This document shows positions 15,965 to 24,931 of a DNA stretch of 64,000 nucleotides, piece by piece. This DNA is from an uncultured Verrucomicrobia subdivision 3 bacterium. GTDB taxonomy: Bacteria; Verrucomicrobiota; Verrucomicrobiae; Limisphaerales; UBA11358. Made by a program: the position numbers and the translations under genes. Each line of letters opens with the position of its first letter. Position 1 is the stretch's first letter. The DNA lies in the NCBI GenBank assembly GCA_903921455.1, contig CAIXPZ010000013.1, positions 22,045-86,044 on the forward strand, read 5' to 3'. The notes beneath the pieces are model-generated. The model made no database searches and was not told the DNA's origin. It saw only the letters and a list, made by a program, of their open reading frames with translations.

Positions 15965-16455
15965 AGGTCAACCACGGATGAACCATTTTTAATTTTCAAT
16001 TGCCGATTGCCAATTGCCGATTTCAAGGAATGTTAGTTTCAAGTTTTCAGTGTTCAGTGAGACTGGAAATTCAAACCGCGAACCACGCAGACCACGCGAA
16101 ATCAGCAGGGCCGAACTGGAAGACTCAGCACCAAAAGTTTTTTCGCGTATTTCGCGTATTTCGCGGTTTCAACGGCTGATGTCTGATTTTGGCCACAGAT
16201 GAAACACAGATCGGACATTTCCAATTTTCAATTGCCGATTTTCAATTTGAGCCAAATATACGGAAAAATTCAACGCCAAGGCACAAGGGCGCCAAGGCAC
16301 TAATTACGATTTGAAACCAAGGCGGGGACGCTATGGCAATTTCAACTTACATTGGGACAAATGCCAGATCGGCAGGACTAACCTGCGAGGCACACAGCCC
16401 GGTGGCACCGCCGCCCTACCAAACGATGCGTCAAGGTTGTTATGATCCGCTATAG
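15961..16455 (+). repeat. Long dispersed repeat, copy 3 (direct)
   Basis: About 495 bases nearly identical to 14911-15415, with small deletions (for example the CACGGATC part after the opening is missing) and scattered substitutions toward the right end. It begins at the stop codon of the VOC gene and fills the 505-base gap before the convergent glycosyltransferase. No gene is seen in it. Confidence 0.9.
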
Positions 16456-16469
16456 TTGATGGGAATGCT

Positions 16470-17747
16470 CTAAAAGTTCAGGCTTTGGCGGTAGCCGTGG
16501 AGTGTGGCCTCGATAAAACGGCGCCAGGTGAACAGCTTGGCCCGCGCCACAGATCGGCCGGCCAGTTCGGCCCGCAACCCGGTGGACTGAACCACGGACA
16601 GCATGGCCTGGCACCAGGCGTCCTGATCCGTCGGGGAGAGCAACAATCCGGCGTCGCCCACGACTTCCGGCATAGAGGTGGTGTTGGAAGCGATAACCGG
16701 CACGCCGCATTGCATGGCTTCCAGCGGGGGTATCCCGAACCCCTCGGCCAGCGAGGGAAATAAAAACGCCGTCGCCCCGCTGTAGAGCGCGGCCAGATCT
16801 ATATCCGGAACAAAGCCCGGAATGATGATCCGGGACTGGAGACCGGGAAAGCGGGCCATGGCGGCCTGCGCAGCGGGGTTCCGGCCGGGATTGGGGCCGA
16901 CAATGACCAGGTTGATGCCGGCCAGTTCGCCCGCCGCCACCAGCGCGCCAAAGCAGTGGATGAGATGCGGAAAGTTTTTGTGCGGGTCATGGGCGGACAG
17001 CGCGAGAAAATAGGGCGCGTCGCCTAGCTGATATTGTTTGCGCGCGGCCAGCAGCAGCTCGGGCCGGGTGACGGGATGGAACAGGTCCGGGTCGGCGGCC
17101 AGCGGGGTAACAAACACCCGCTCCGGCGGCAGGCGAGACAGATTCAAAACCTCGTTGCGCGTGGTCTCAGAGACGCAAAAGGCAAAATGCGGCGGCGTCA
17201 GGCAGGCCAGCACGGCCGACATGAGCTGGCCGGCCTTGGGCGAAAAATGCTCCGGATGATTGAGCGGGATAAAGTCGTGGCAGGTGAGAAATTTTCGCAG
17301 GCGGGGCGACTGCAGCACCGCCGCCGGAAACGGGGTGTGCGGCGAATGATATATGTCGGCCTGGTCCAGCCAGCGCGGGGACAGGCGGGTTTCCCCCCGC
17401 ACACAAAACCAGGCGAGTTCCGCCAAGGCCCGCCGGCCGAGGCGCGCCGGCAGGGAACGATTCTGGATGTTCCGTTGAACCTGGCGAGCCAATTTCCGGG
17501 CCAGCCGGCTGCGGCCAAGCTGGGCAGGCGGCAGGTGCAAGGTCGTGGCCGGCGCCGCCTGTTGCGCGTTGAGAAAATCATAGGCCCCGGCCAGATGCGT
17601 GGTGGCGACATAGGACAGATCGCAGGCCTTAGCCGCGCGCAGGCCGTCAAACAATTGCCGGGCCACGCGCTGCGCACCACGCCGCGCGGAGGGGTCGTCG
17701 TGGGCATGGCCGAGAAAGCCGATGTCCAGGATGACTTTGGGTTTCAT
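16470..17747 (-). CDS. Family 4 (GT-B) glycosyltransferase
   Basis: The 425-residue protein is a GT-B glycosyltransferase of family 4. The C-terminal donor domain shows [18 protein letters not shown] and then [16 protein letters not shown], the E-x7-E type motif, followed by [16 protein letters not shown]. The N-terminal half has the looser acceptor domain with HSPHTPFP near residue 130 and [11 protein letters not shown] near residue 245. There is no membrane segment, so it acts at the cytoplasmic face. It stands alone on the minus strand between a repeat block and an FkbM-like gene transcribed the other way. The sugar transferred is unknown. Confidence 0.9.
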   Translation of the reverse strand: MKPKVILDIGFLGHAHDDPSARRGAQRVARQLFDGLRAAKACDLSYVATTHLAGAYDFLNAQQAAPATTLHLPPAQLGRSRLARKLARQVQRNIQNRSLPARLGRRALAELAWFCVRGETRLSPRWLDQADIYHSPHTPFPAAVLQSPRLRKFLTCHDFIPLNHPEHFSPKAGQLMSAVLACLTPPHFAFCVSETTRNEVLNLSRLPPERVFVTPLAADPDLFHPVTRPELLLAARKQYQLGDAPYFLALSAHDPHKNFPHLIHCFGALVAAGELAGINLVIVGPNPGRNPAAQAAMARFPGLQSRIIIPGFVPDIDLAALYSGATAFLFPSLAEGFGIPPLEAMQCGVPVIASNTTSMPEVVGDAGLLLSPTDQDAWCQAMLSVVQSTGLRAELAGRSVARAKLFTWRRFIEATLHGYRQSLNF

Positions 17748-17970
17748 GCGTGATTCTTTGGCGGTGGATTGTGCGGGTTCTCCGGCCCCTTGGCAAAACT
17801 GAATCCATGCCGATGGCAGTTCTTGGCCACCTTGGGACCGGGCGGGCGCGTCACTCCGTGCGCGCCGTTTGGGTGAAACTGAAAGCGTTGGTTGGCAAAC
17901 GCGGCGGGCGGTGGGTTTGATTTAGAATTAGGCACTTCACAAGCCCTGCCTGGTTATTATCCGCCGATGA

Positions 17971-18026
17971 CGCAGATTTCGCAGATAAACCAGAGATACA
18001 ATCTGTGTCCATCTGTGAAATCTGCG
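17971..18026. repeat. Imperfect palindrome (CGCAGATTTCGCAGAT)
   Basis: CGCAGATTTCGCAGAT at 17971-17986 is mirrored, with one mismatch, by ATCTGTGAAATCTGCG at 18011-18026. It lies in the 374-base gap between divergent genes. The remainder of that gap holds a GGGCGCGTCACTCCGTG-type sequence near 17845, which recurs near 34370, and an AT-rich leader before 18122. No gene is seen. Confidence 0.6.
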
Positions 18027-18121
18027 GACCAGCTTGTCCGGTGCATAATCCCGGGTTGATTTGATTTGAGTTGTGAGTAGTAAGTTTGGAGACTGAAGCA
18101 GCTTTTTAACGCCACACTGAA

Positions 18122-19027
18122 ATGAATTCACCTACCACTTCCCAGCTTAAAGACTTTGGTTTTTATACTCAGAAAGCCCAGGTAGAGGGCGTGGCCGCCA
18201 CGGCGGCGGCCATCGAGTTGATTCTGGGTCAACTCCCCGACCGAAATCGCTGGTGTGTGGAATTCGGGGCCTGGGATGGGCTGGTAGGCTCCACTTCGCG
18301 CCGCCTGATTCTGGAAGGTGATTATTCGGCGGTGCTCATTGAGGGCAGCCGGGAACGTTTTGCCGCGCTGCAAAAAAACTACGCGGGCAATTCCCGGGTG
18401 TTTGCGCGCAACCAGTTTGTGGGTTTCACCCCCACGGATGGGCTGGATGCCCTTCTCGCAGCGACGCCCATCCCGCTGGATTTCGATTTGCTGACGGTGG
18501 ATATTGACGGCAATGATTATCATGTCTGGAGCGCAATCGTAAAATACCGGCCCAAGGTGGTGATGATCGAATTCAATCCCACCATACCGCCGGAGGTCAG
18601 CTTTATCCAGCCCGCCGACCCTAAAGTAAACCAGGGGAATAGTGTCAGCGCCTTGGTGGAACTGGGTAAACAAAAGAAATATGAACTGGTCGCCGTATTG
18701 GGGGTGAACGCCTTGTTTGTGACGGCGGAATTGTTTCCCGGTTTGGGAATCAAGGATAACCGCCTGGAGTCGCTGTGGACGGAGCGTGATTGTGTGACGT
18801 ATCTTTTTGCGGGCTATGACGGGCGCATTTTTCTGCGGGGCTGCTGTAAGCTGCCGTGGCAGGAAGGAATGAAGCTGCATGAGCCGCAGGTCCAAGTCCT
18901 GCCCGGCTTTTTGCAGCGATATCCCTGGACCAGCAGCCATCGTCGCTGGCACATGGCTTTGACCCGTCCCGGCACCTTTCTCAAAAAAGTCCTGCGCCGG
19001 CTGGTGGGGGCCAAAAATTTATTATAG
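18122..19027 (+). CDS. FkbM-like SAM-dependent methyltransferase-like protein
   Basis: The 301-residue protein has a class I methyltransferase-like core. The SAM loop is VEFGAWDGLVGS near residue 43, an acidic strand end occurs at LIEGSRERF near 75, and LLTVDIDGNDYHVW near residue 125 followed by VVMIEFNP resembles motifs of FkbM-type sugar O-methyltransferases. The C-terminal 50 residues are basic and may contact membrane or polymer. It begins a plus-strand run with an SGNH protein and a glycosyltransferase. The fold is confident; methylation of a sugar hydroxyl is the likely but unproven role. Confidence 0.75.
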   Translation: MNSPTTSQLKDFGFYTQKAQVEGVAATAAAIELILGQLPDRNRWCVEFGAWDGLVGSTSRRLILEGDYSAVLIEGSRERFAALQKNYAGNSRVFARNQFVGFTPTDGLDALLAATPIPLDFDLLTVDIDGNDYHVWSAIVKYRPKVVMIEFNPTIPPEVSFIQPADPKVNQGNSVSALVELGKQKKYELVAVLGVNALFVTAELFPGLGIKDNRLESLWTERDCVTYLFAGYDGRIFLRGCCKLPWQEGMKLHEPQVQVLPGFLQRYPWTSSHRRWHMALTRPGTFLKKVLRRLVGAKNLL

Positions 19028-19093
19028 GGCACACCCACTCTGCGGGCATATAAAATTGAGTAAGCCGCGCTCCGTCCGGCAAACGGGATTTCG

Positions 19094-19852
19094 ATGAAAC
19101 AACGCCTGACAATCTGTTTTGGCCTGACGGGCTGGATCCTGGTGGCGCTTCTGGCCTATCTCGCGGCCCCGCGGATCCGGAATCACTTTTTCCTGCGCGT
19201 GCCGGCACTTAAGCGCGAGCAGTGGGCGCAGGTGCTGGCCCATAAAAAAAGCGAGCTGGCGCCAGCCTGGCATGATCCGCGCCCCTTGATGGTCATCGCG
19301 GGCGACAGCCAGATTGAGATGGGCGACTGGTATGACCTGTTCGGCGGCGCGTTCGCCATCCGGAACTGCGGGCTGTCCCGCGCAAAAATCGAGGATGTTT
19401 CCAGCCTGATCCCCGCCATCGGGGGGCCCCGCCCAAAAATCGTGGTCCTGATGTGCGGCGAGAATAATATTTTTGCGAAAGATTCCGTGGCCACCTGCCT
19501 CAAAGATTACCGGCAATTGCTTGCCGTGGTTCAAACGACCCTCCAGCCGGAGCGCCTGCTGGTGTTGTCCGTCATGCCGGTCAAAGAGTCGGGTCTGGAT
19601 CCGTTCAGCCAGGATTTCAACCGGCAAGTGGCCGGGTTAAACCACGAGCTGGCCCCCCTGTGCCCCCAATTCAAGGCGGAGTTTGTAAACGTCAATCCGG
19701 TCCTGTTGGATCACCGCGGCGGTCTGGCGGCGGGGCTGACTCTGGACGGGCTCCACCTGAACGGGGCGGGTTACCAGCGCCTGGCCGGGGTGCTGACGGC
19801 GGCGTTTGCCCAGACCAATGACGCACCGGTTTATGAACTCCGCAACCCATAG
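19094..19852 (+). CDS. Membrane-anchored SGNH/GDSL hydrolase
   Basis: The 252-residue protein has one N-terminal membrane helix (about residues 7-25) and then an SGNH-hydrolase domain. Block I is VIAGDSQIEMG (the nucleophile S in GDSQ), block III is CGENNIF with the GxxN oxyanion pattern, and block V is DGLHLNGAGY carrying the D-x-x-H catalytic pair. The domain should face the periplasm. Enzymes of this type add or remove acetyl groups on polysaccharides. Neighbouring genes encode an FkbM-like protein and a family 2 glycosyltransferase, so action on the polymer of this locus is likely; direction of catalysis is unknown. Confidence 0.83.
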   Translation: MKQRLTICFGLTGWILVALLAYLAAPRIRNHFFLRVPALKREQWAQVLAHKKSELAPAWHDPRPLMVIAGDSQIEMGDWYDLFGGAFAIRNCGLSRAKIEDVSSLIPAIGGPRPKIVVLMCGENNIFAKDSVATCLKDYRQLLAVVQTTLQPERLLVLSVMPVKESGLDPFSQDFNRQVAGLNHELAPLCPQFKAEFVNVNPVLLDHRGGLAAGLTLDGLHLNGAGYQRLAGVLTAAFAQTNDAPVYELRNP

Positions 19853-19906
19853 CGGCCTGGAAAACAAATTGAGTTTTGCCCGGTTCGTCCGGCAAACTGA
19901 GGTTTC

Positions 19907-20821
19907 ATGAAACGCGCCCTCATTGCCACCCTGTTCAACGAGGCGGATAATGTGTCCCGCTGGTGGGACAGTATTGTCCGGCAGACGGTGTTACCGCATG
20001 AGCTTGTGATTGTGGATGGCGGTTCCACGGACGGCACCTGGGAGCGCTTGCAGGAACTGGCGCGGTCATCGCCCGTGCCGGTGCGGCTGAAACAGCAGCG
20101 CTGCAACATCGCCGAGGGCCGCAATCTGGCCATCAAGATGACCGGGGCGGAAATCATCGCCTCGAGTGACGCCGGCAGTTTTCCCGATCCCCGCTGGTTT
20201 AGCGAAATCACCCGGCCGCTGCTGGAAAACGCCGCAATTGACATCGTGGGCGGGAAGAATGTGCTGCTGGCGGAAAACGAATTTCAAAAATTTGCAGCGC
20301 GGATGGAAGGGGTGCCGGCCGAACCCAAGGAGGGCGAACGCCAGGGTTCGGCGCGAAACACGGCCTACCGCCGCGCGGCCTGGGCAGCGGTGGGGGGCTA
20401 TCCGGAATGGCTCACCCTCACCGGGGAGGACGCTTTGTTTAACTGGCAATTATTCAAGCTGGGCAAACGGTTTTCTTATAATCCGGCGGCGGTGGTGCGG
20501 TGGCAGATGCGCGAAACTGATGCGGCGTATTTCAAAATGTATTACCAATATGGCTATGGTTCCGCCGAGGCGCTGCTGGACCGGTCCTATTTTCTGCGGC
20601 GGATATTGATCATGCTTTTTCCACCAATATTATTATTTTCCCGGCATCGCTTTGCCTTTGTCGGGTTTCGCTACCGCCGGAACGTCGCCAGCGCCACGGG
20701 CTGGCTGGCTGGCCAGTTGCAGGGGCATCGCCCGCCGCCGGGCTGGTGCAGAAGGGAGGGCATTCTCCTGAGTCCGGAAGCCCAAGCCGGCCTAGCTCGC
20801 CGGCGTGTGCCCATATCGTGA
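19907..20821 (+). CDS. Family 2 glycosyltransferase
   Basis: This 304-residue protein shows a GT-A family 2 domain: ALIATLFNEADNVSRWWDS at the start, IVDGGSTDGTWE near residue 40, the metal-binding SSDAGSFPDP near residue 85 (SDAG rather than DDD), and TGEDALFNW near residue 168 with the acidic catalytic-base region. A hydrophobic stretch near 225-245 may associate with the membrane. Similar proteins elongate exopolysaccharides. It is the last gene of the 18.1-20.8 kb plus-strand group; substrate is unknown. Confidence 0.88.
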   Translation: MKRALIATLFNEADNVSRWWDSIVRQTVLPHELVIVDGGSTDGTWERLQELARSSPVPVRLKQQRCNIAEGRNLAIKMTGAEIIASSDAGSFPDPRWFSEITRPLLENAAIDIVGGKNVLLAENEFQKFAARMEGVPAEPKEGERQGSARNTAYRRAAWAAVGGYPEWLTLTGEDALFNWQLFKLGKRFSYNPAAVVRWQMRETDAAYFKMYYQYGYGSAEALLDRSYFLRRILIMLFPPILLFSRHRFAFVGFRYRRNVASATGWLAGQLQGHRPPPGWCRREGILLSPEAQAGLARRRVPIS

Positions 20822-20953
20822 AACGAAACCTGCGGCCCCCCCCCGAATCGTGTCAAACCCGACGGCTTAGCCTTTATTTTGTGGCCGTGGTCATTTAGGT
20901 TCCCGTCGGACGGATTGCGACCGTGATCCTCGCCAGCAAACACAGTTGTTCCA

Positions 20954-21307
20954 ATGCACATTTTCCGAAGCCTCATTGGCCAGCTCAACGTGCGACGCGC
21001 GGCGCGCGCACGGCGGCGGTTCCGCGCCGGCTTTCCCGGGATGGTGCCGGCCATTTCCGGGGTCGACTGGAGCCGCCGACTCACCGACCCGACATCGTTC
21101 TATTTAAGTGGTTGCCATTTTTTTGACCACCACCAGCCGGAGCCTTGGCGGCGGCACCAGGAAGACTACACCCAGAACAGACACGGCTTTGGGGGCGGTG
21201 CCTTACGCGTCCGGTGGTGCTTGCGCTTCCGGGAATTCAAGCAGCCACCATTCGCGGGAAATCTGCAGATTGGCTATCATCGTTTTTCACCGCAAATCAC
21301 CTTGTGA
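20954..21307 (+). CDS. Small uncharacterised protein or gene remnant
   Basis: A 117-residue frame occupies the 482-base gap between two glycosyltransferases. Its stop codon overlaps the GTG start of the next gene (GTGA), as in a coupled pair, and its first half has GC-rich third positions. The text WSRRLTDPTSFYLSGCHFFD looks protein-like, yet the last 35 residues lose the codon bias, so the gene may be decayed or frameshifted. It has no signal peptide or membrane segment. I do not recognise the family. Nothing else is visible between 20822 and 20953 apart from a C-rich run. Confidence 0.4.
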   Translation: MHIFRSLIGQLNVRRAARARRRFRAGFPGMVPAISGVDWSRRLTDPTSFYLSGCHFFDHHQPEPWRRHQEDYTQNRHGFGGGALRVRWCLRFREFKQPPFAGNLQIGYHRFSPQITL

Positions 21308-22449
21308 AAATCGTTATATTAACCACCGATAACCGAAATCACGATCGGGATTACACCGCATCACAGCCCCGGTTTGGCACCGCGCCGGCGGCATTATTGC
21401 AGGGTTTTGCGCTGTGGCCGGAAGCGGAAGTCCATGTGGTTGCCTGCGTGCGGTCGCCAGTGGTGTCGCCAGAAAAAATCGCGCCGAATATTTTTTATCA
21501 TAGTCTGCTCGTGCCCAAGCTGGGCTGGCTGCGCACGGGCTACCTGGGCTGCATCCGCGCAGTGCGGCAAAAATTGCGCGAACTCCAGCCAGACCTCGTC
21601 CACGGTCAGGGAACGGAACTCGACTGCGCCATCAGCGCGGTTTTTTCCGGGTTTCCGAACGTAGTCACCGTCCATGGCAACATGCGTTCGGTAGCCCGCG
21701 TGAACCATGCGCGGCCCTTTTCCTTTAACTGGCTAGCGGCCCGCCTGGAAAGTTTCACGCTGCCGCGCGCGAACGGGGTGGTGTGTATCACGAACTACAC
21801 CCGCAACGCCGTCCAAGACCTGGCCCGCCAGACCTGGCTGCTGCCCAATGCGGTGGACGCCAGTTTTTTTGACGCGCCCGCCACGCCCGCCCCCGATGCC
21901 ATCCCGGTGGTCCTGTGCGTGGGGACGGTATGCCGCCTGAAAAACCAGAATGCCCTCATCCGGGCCCTCGACCCACTCACCGAACAAAAAAAATTCAAGC
22001 TCGTGTTCCTCGGTCACACGGATGCGGGCGACTACGGTGCGGAATTTCTCCGGCTGGTCAGCGCCCGTGCCTGGTGCGAACACGCCGGCTTTGCCGGGCG
22101 CGAGCGTTTAAAAGAACATTTCAGGAGCGCCACCGCGCTCGTCCTGCCCACGCTGGAGGACAACTGCCCGATGGTGGTGCTGGAGGCAATGGCGGCGGGC
22201 GTGCCCGTGCTGGCGTCCCGCATCGGCGGCGTGCCGGATTTGATTGAGCCGGAGCAAACCGGCCTGTTTGGCGATCCGCAGTGCCCGGAAACCTTCCGCG
22301 TCGGCATGGCCCGCCTATTGGCAGACCGGGATTTTTCCCGGCGGCTGGCAGCCAATGCCAGGGTCGAAGCGATGCGCCGGTTTCATCCCCGGGTCATCGC
22401 CCAGCGGCATCTGGAAATTTACCGCGAAGTGTTGGCGGTGAAAGCTTAA
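21304..22449 (+). CDS. Family 4 (GT-B) glycosyltransferase
   Basis: The GTG at 21304 was chosen because KIVILTTDNR is a normal first strand of a GT-B domain; the longer open frame upstream is unrelated. The 381-residue protein has the acceptor-domain segment LVHGQGTELDCA near residue 98, VVTVHGN near 120, the donor-domain opening VLCVGTVCRLKNQNALI near 215, and the E-x7-E region LPTLEDNCPMVVLEAMA near 295 followed by GVPVLASRIGGVPDL. It is a soluble retaining-type transferase of family 4. It is followed by an acyltransferase gene one base after the stop, suggesting an operon. Confidence 0.9.
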   Translation: MKIVILTTDNRNHDRDYTASQPRFGTAPAALLQGFALWPEAEVHVVACVRSPVVSPEKIAPNIFYHSLLVPKLGWLRTGYLGCIRAVRQKLRELQPDLVHGQGTELDCAISAVFSGFPNVVTVHGNMRSVARVNHARPFSFNWLAARLESFTLPRANGVVCITNYTRNAVQDLARQTWLLPNAVDASFFDAPATPAPDAIPVVLCVGTVCRLKNQNALIRALDPLTEQKKFKLVFLGHTDAGDYGAEFLRLVSARAWCEHAGFAGRERLKEHFRSATALVLPTLEDNCPMVVLEAMAAGVPVLASRIGGVPDLIEPEQTGLFGDPQCPETFRVGMARLLADRDFSRRLAANARVEAMRRFHPRVIAQRHLEIYREVLAVKA

Positions 22450-22450
22450 C

Positions 22451-23587
22451 ATGTATACCGAAAGCAAACGGCTGGAGTTTCTCGACAGTATCCGGGGGTT
22501 GGCGGCTTTGGCGGTGTTGCTTTCGCACACGCTGTTTGCGTTTGTCTGGCCGCCGGGCGTTTCCCATTTCATCAACCTGCCGCTGGTGAATGTGTTTTTC
22601 GACGGCAAGGGGGCGGTGGCCATGTTCTTCGTTTTAAGCGGATTTGTTTTGTCGCGCCCTTATGTGGTCCCTGCCAACGGAAAACCGCCCCGGCAAATCT
22701 TCCTGCCCACATTTTATCTACGGCGCCTGACCCGGATCTGGCTGCCCTGGCTGGGCGCTTTTGGGGCCAGCGCCCTGGCGCAGCGGTTTTTTTTTCAAGC
22801 GCCCATCACCGAACCGCCCACCACCGCCTGGCTGGATCAATTCTGGCATGTGCCGGTCACGTTGGAAAATTTCCTCCGCCAGTCCATTTTTGTGCTGCAT
22901 GACAACCGCGTTCAATTACTCAATCAGGACTGGAGCCTCGGCATTGAATTGAAAGGTTCGGCGCTGATTCCGCTGTTTGTGTTGCTCGCCTCGGGCTGGC
23001 GCATGGCCGGCTTAGTGTCGCTCGGCTTCGCCCTGCTATTCGGTCTGCCGACCGGTTGTTTTTATGTCTCCTTTATCTTGGGCATTTTGTTGGCTAAATA
23101 CCATGTCCAGCTCTTGCGCTGGTTGCAACCATGGTCGGCGATCTCCCGAAGTCTCCTGCTGCTGACGGGGTTGTTTTTTTATGAATTTCACCATGTGGGA
23201 ATGAGTTACCTGCGCCTGCCGGCATATGAAAATTATTACTGGTGCGGAACCAGCATTGGTTGTGTGCTGATTTTGCTGGGTTGCCTGTCGAGCCATCGCC
23301 TGCAAAGGTTATTAAATCGGCCGGTGCCAGTTTTTCTGGGGCGGATTTCCTACTCGGTCTATCTGTTGCAATTCATCGTGATCCTGTGCGTGCTTCCGCC
23401 GTTCGTCCGGTGCCTGAATGTGCTCGGATTCGACCAGCCCATTTTGCTGCTGCCTCTGACTGTGATCGTCAGCGTCGGCCTGACAGCAGCTCTCTCAGCC
23501 ATCAATTATCGTTTGGTTGAAATGCCCTGCATCCAGCTTGGCCATAATCTCACCGCCATGATCCAGCGCCGTTTGGGAAAAACTTAA
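22451..23587 (+). CDS. Acyltransferase family 3 membrane protein
   Basis: The 378-residue polytopic protein belongs to the Acyltransferase_3 (OafA/NodX/WecH) family. The signature RLEFLDSIRGLAALAVLLSH with its arginine and histidine is at the N-terminus, and about ten hydrophobic helices follow, including FFVLSGFVLSRPYV near residue 60 and FLGRISYSVYLLQF near residue 295. These proteins move acetyl or another acyl group across the membrane to decorate cell-surface sugars. It lacks the extra SGNH domain of OafA. It is coupled to the glycosyltransferase immediately upstream, so it probably acetylates a residue added there. Confidence 0.92.
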   Translation: MYTESKRLEFLDSIRGLAALAVLLSHTLFAFVWPPGVSHFINLPLVNVFFDGKGAVAMFFVLSGFVLSRPYVVPANGKPPRQIFLPTFYLRRLTRIWLPWLGAFGASALAQRFFFQAPITEPPTTAWLDQFWHVPVTLENFLRQSIFVLHDNRVQLLNQDWSLGIELKGSALIPLFVLLASGWRMAGLVSLGFALLFGLPTGCFYVSFILGILLAKYHVQLLRWLQPWSAISRSLLLLTGLFFYEFHHVGMSYLRLPAYENYYWCGTSIGCVLILLGCLSSHRLQRLLNRPVPVFLGRISYSVYLLQFIVILCVLPPFVRCLNVLGFDQPILLLPLTVIVSVGLTAALSAINYRLVEMPCIQLGHNLTAMIQRRLGKT

Positions 23588-23658
23588 AAGGGCAGCAAAA
23601 TCATTGCCCGGCGCCATCTAGAAATCTCCCGCACCCGAGGACGGGCGCACCCCGCGCC

Positions 23659-24660
23659 TCACCCGATTATTTTTTCATAGACCGATTGCAACTGGCGGGC
23701 GACTTCCGGCCACGTGGCTGGCCGGGGCGGGCGCGGCAAGCCCGGCGCGGCGGCGTAAAATTGCTTCAGCGCGGCGGCCGTCACGGCGACGTTCTCCGTG
23801 ACCGGGCAAAACGCCGCGCCAGCGGGGAACGAACTGCGCGCCCACGGCAGGTCGCCCAGCAGCAGCGGACACTCGCAAGCCGCCGCTTCGAGCGCGGACA
23901 GGCTCAAACTTTCCATCGTGCTCAACAGCACAAACCCACGCGCGGCGCGATAGATGGCCGCCAGTTTTACGCGGTCGTTGATGCCGCCCTCGTAACGGAT
24001 GAATCGGGGGTTGGCTTTGGCCAAGGCAAAAAACTGCTGCGCGTAGTCATCGCTTTCGGCATAGGCCGCGCCGATGATCCAGACCGGCACCTGCGCGAGG
24101 ACCGCGGCCCGGGCCAATTCGAGGACGCGCTTGCGCCCGGTGATCGTGGCGGTGCAGACGAGCCAGGGCCCGCGCCCGGCCGGGGGCGATTGAAAAAAAA
24201 CGTCCTCCACGCCGTTGGTCACCACGAAGATTTTTTCCGGGTCGGCCCCGAATTTATAGGCCATCAGGTGTTTTTCCCAGGCCGTGAGCGCGATGCAGGC
24301 ATCGGCCAGCCGGTAAGGTTCCCAGCCGAAGGCGTTCGCCACAGCGCGCGGGGCAAACTGCTCGACGCCCCAGCGGAATACCCGGCGCGCGCCGCGCTGG
24401 AGGGACGTCTGCGAACCCTGCGCGGTGAGCAGATTGGCGAGGATGACCTTGAGGTTTTTCTGGTGCGCAAACCGGATCTGATCCACGGGCATCAGGCCGA
24501 CATAGTGGATGAGGTCGCCGGTCTGATGTTCATCCCACCAGCGGAGCGGTTCGGCGTCCACACCGATCTCGCGCAGGGCGGCGAGGGTGCGCTGGATCTG
24601 GATGGCCTGACCGCCGTGCGCGAGCGCAAAGGGAAGCGTGCAGTTCACCAGGATTTTCAC
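23659..24660 (-). CDS. GT-B glycosyltransferase
   Basis: A GTG start at 24660 gives a 333-residue protein opening KILVNCTLPF-x-HGGQAIQIQ, a normal GT-B acceptor domain; the longer open frame adds an unlikely basic leader. The donor domain shows VTNGVEDVFF near residue 150, TATITGRKRVLEL near 172, and STMESLSLSALEAAACE near 255, the E-x7-E motif of family 4. It has no membrane segment. It is convergent with the acyltransferase gene and stands alone on the minus strand. Substrate is not deducible. Confidence 0.85.
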   Translation of the reverse strand: MKILVNCTLPFALAHGGQAIQIQRTLAALREIGVDAEPLRWWDEHQTGDLIHYVGLMPVDQIRFAHQKNLKVILANLLTAQGSQTSLQRGARRVFRWGVEQFAPRAVANAFGWEPYRLADACIALTAWEKHLMAYKFGADPEKIFVVTNGVEDVFFQSPPAGRGPWLVCTATITGRKRVLELARAAVLAQVPVWIIGAAYAESDDYAQQFFALAKANPRFIRYEGGINDRVKLAAIYRAARGFVLLSTMESLSLSALEAAACECPLLLGDLPWARSSFPAGAAFCPVTENVAVTAAALKQFYAAAPGLPRPPRPATWPEVARQLQSVYEKIIG

Positions 24661-24777
24661 GCGAGAAATTTGCCGTCTGCCGCGGCGGGGGGCAATGCGA
24701 TTTTGCAAAAGATATCATAGTGCGCGTTGCTCCGGGCGCGCCGCCTACTGCCAAAACCAAAACACACCAAGAAGCGC

Positions 24778-24890
24778 AGGAAGGGAGAGTATCCCGCGGT
24801 GGCCCCAATTGGCTATAGGCATTGGGCGTTAGGCGGTGGGCGAGGGGACAAAGAGGATGGAAGATAGAAGTTAGCAGATGGCAGATGGCA
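24778..24890 (+). repeat. Intergenic repeat pair, copy 1
   Basis: AGGAAGGGAGAG, GGCTATAGGC, GGCGGTGGGCGAGGG and GATGGAAGATAGAAGTT occur in order here and again at 32470-32575, in the same orientation. The end of this copy passes into GCAGATGGCAGATGGC units like those found inside the UbiD gene near 62970. No gene is seen in the block. Confidence 0.7.
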
Positions 24891-24931
24891 ACCCGCTTGG
24901 CGCGGTGGTGGCAATCCGGCTGCGCCCTGCC

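Noticed and set aside
5889..16455. CRISPR-like array from the repeated intergenic blocks
   Set aside because: Repeats are long, few, differently oriented and not separated by uniform spacers, and no cas genes are present.
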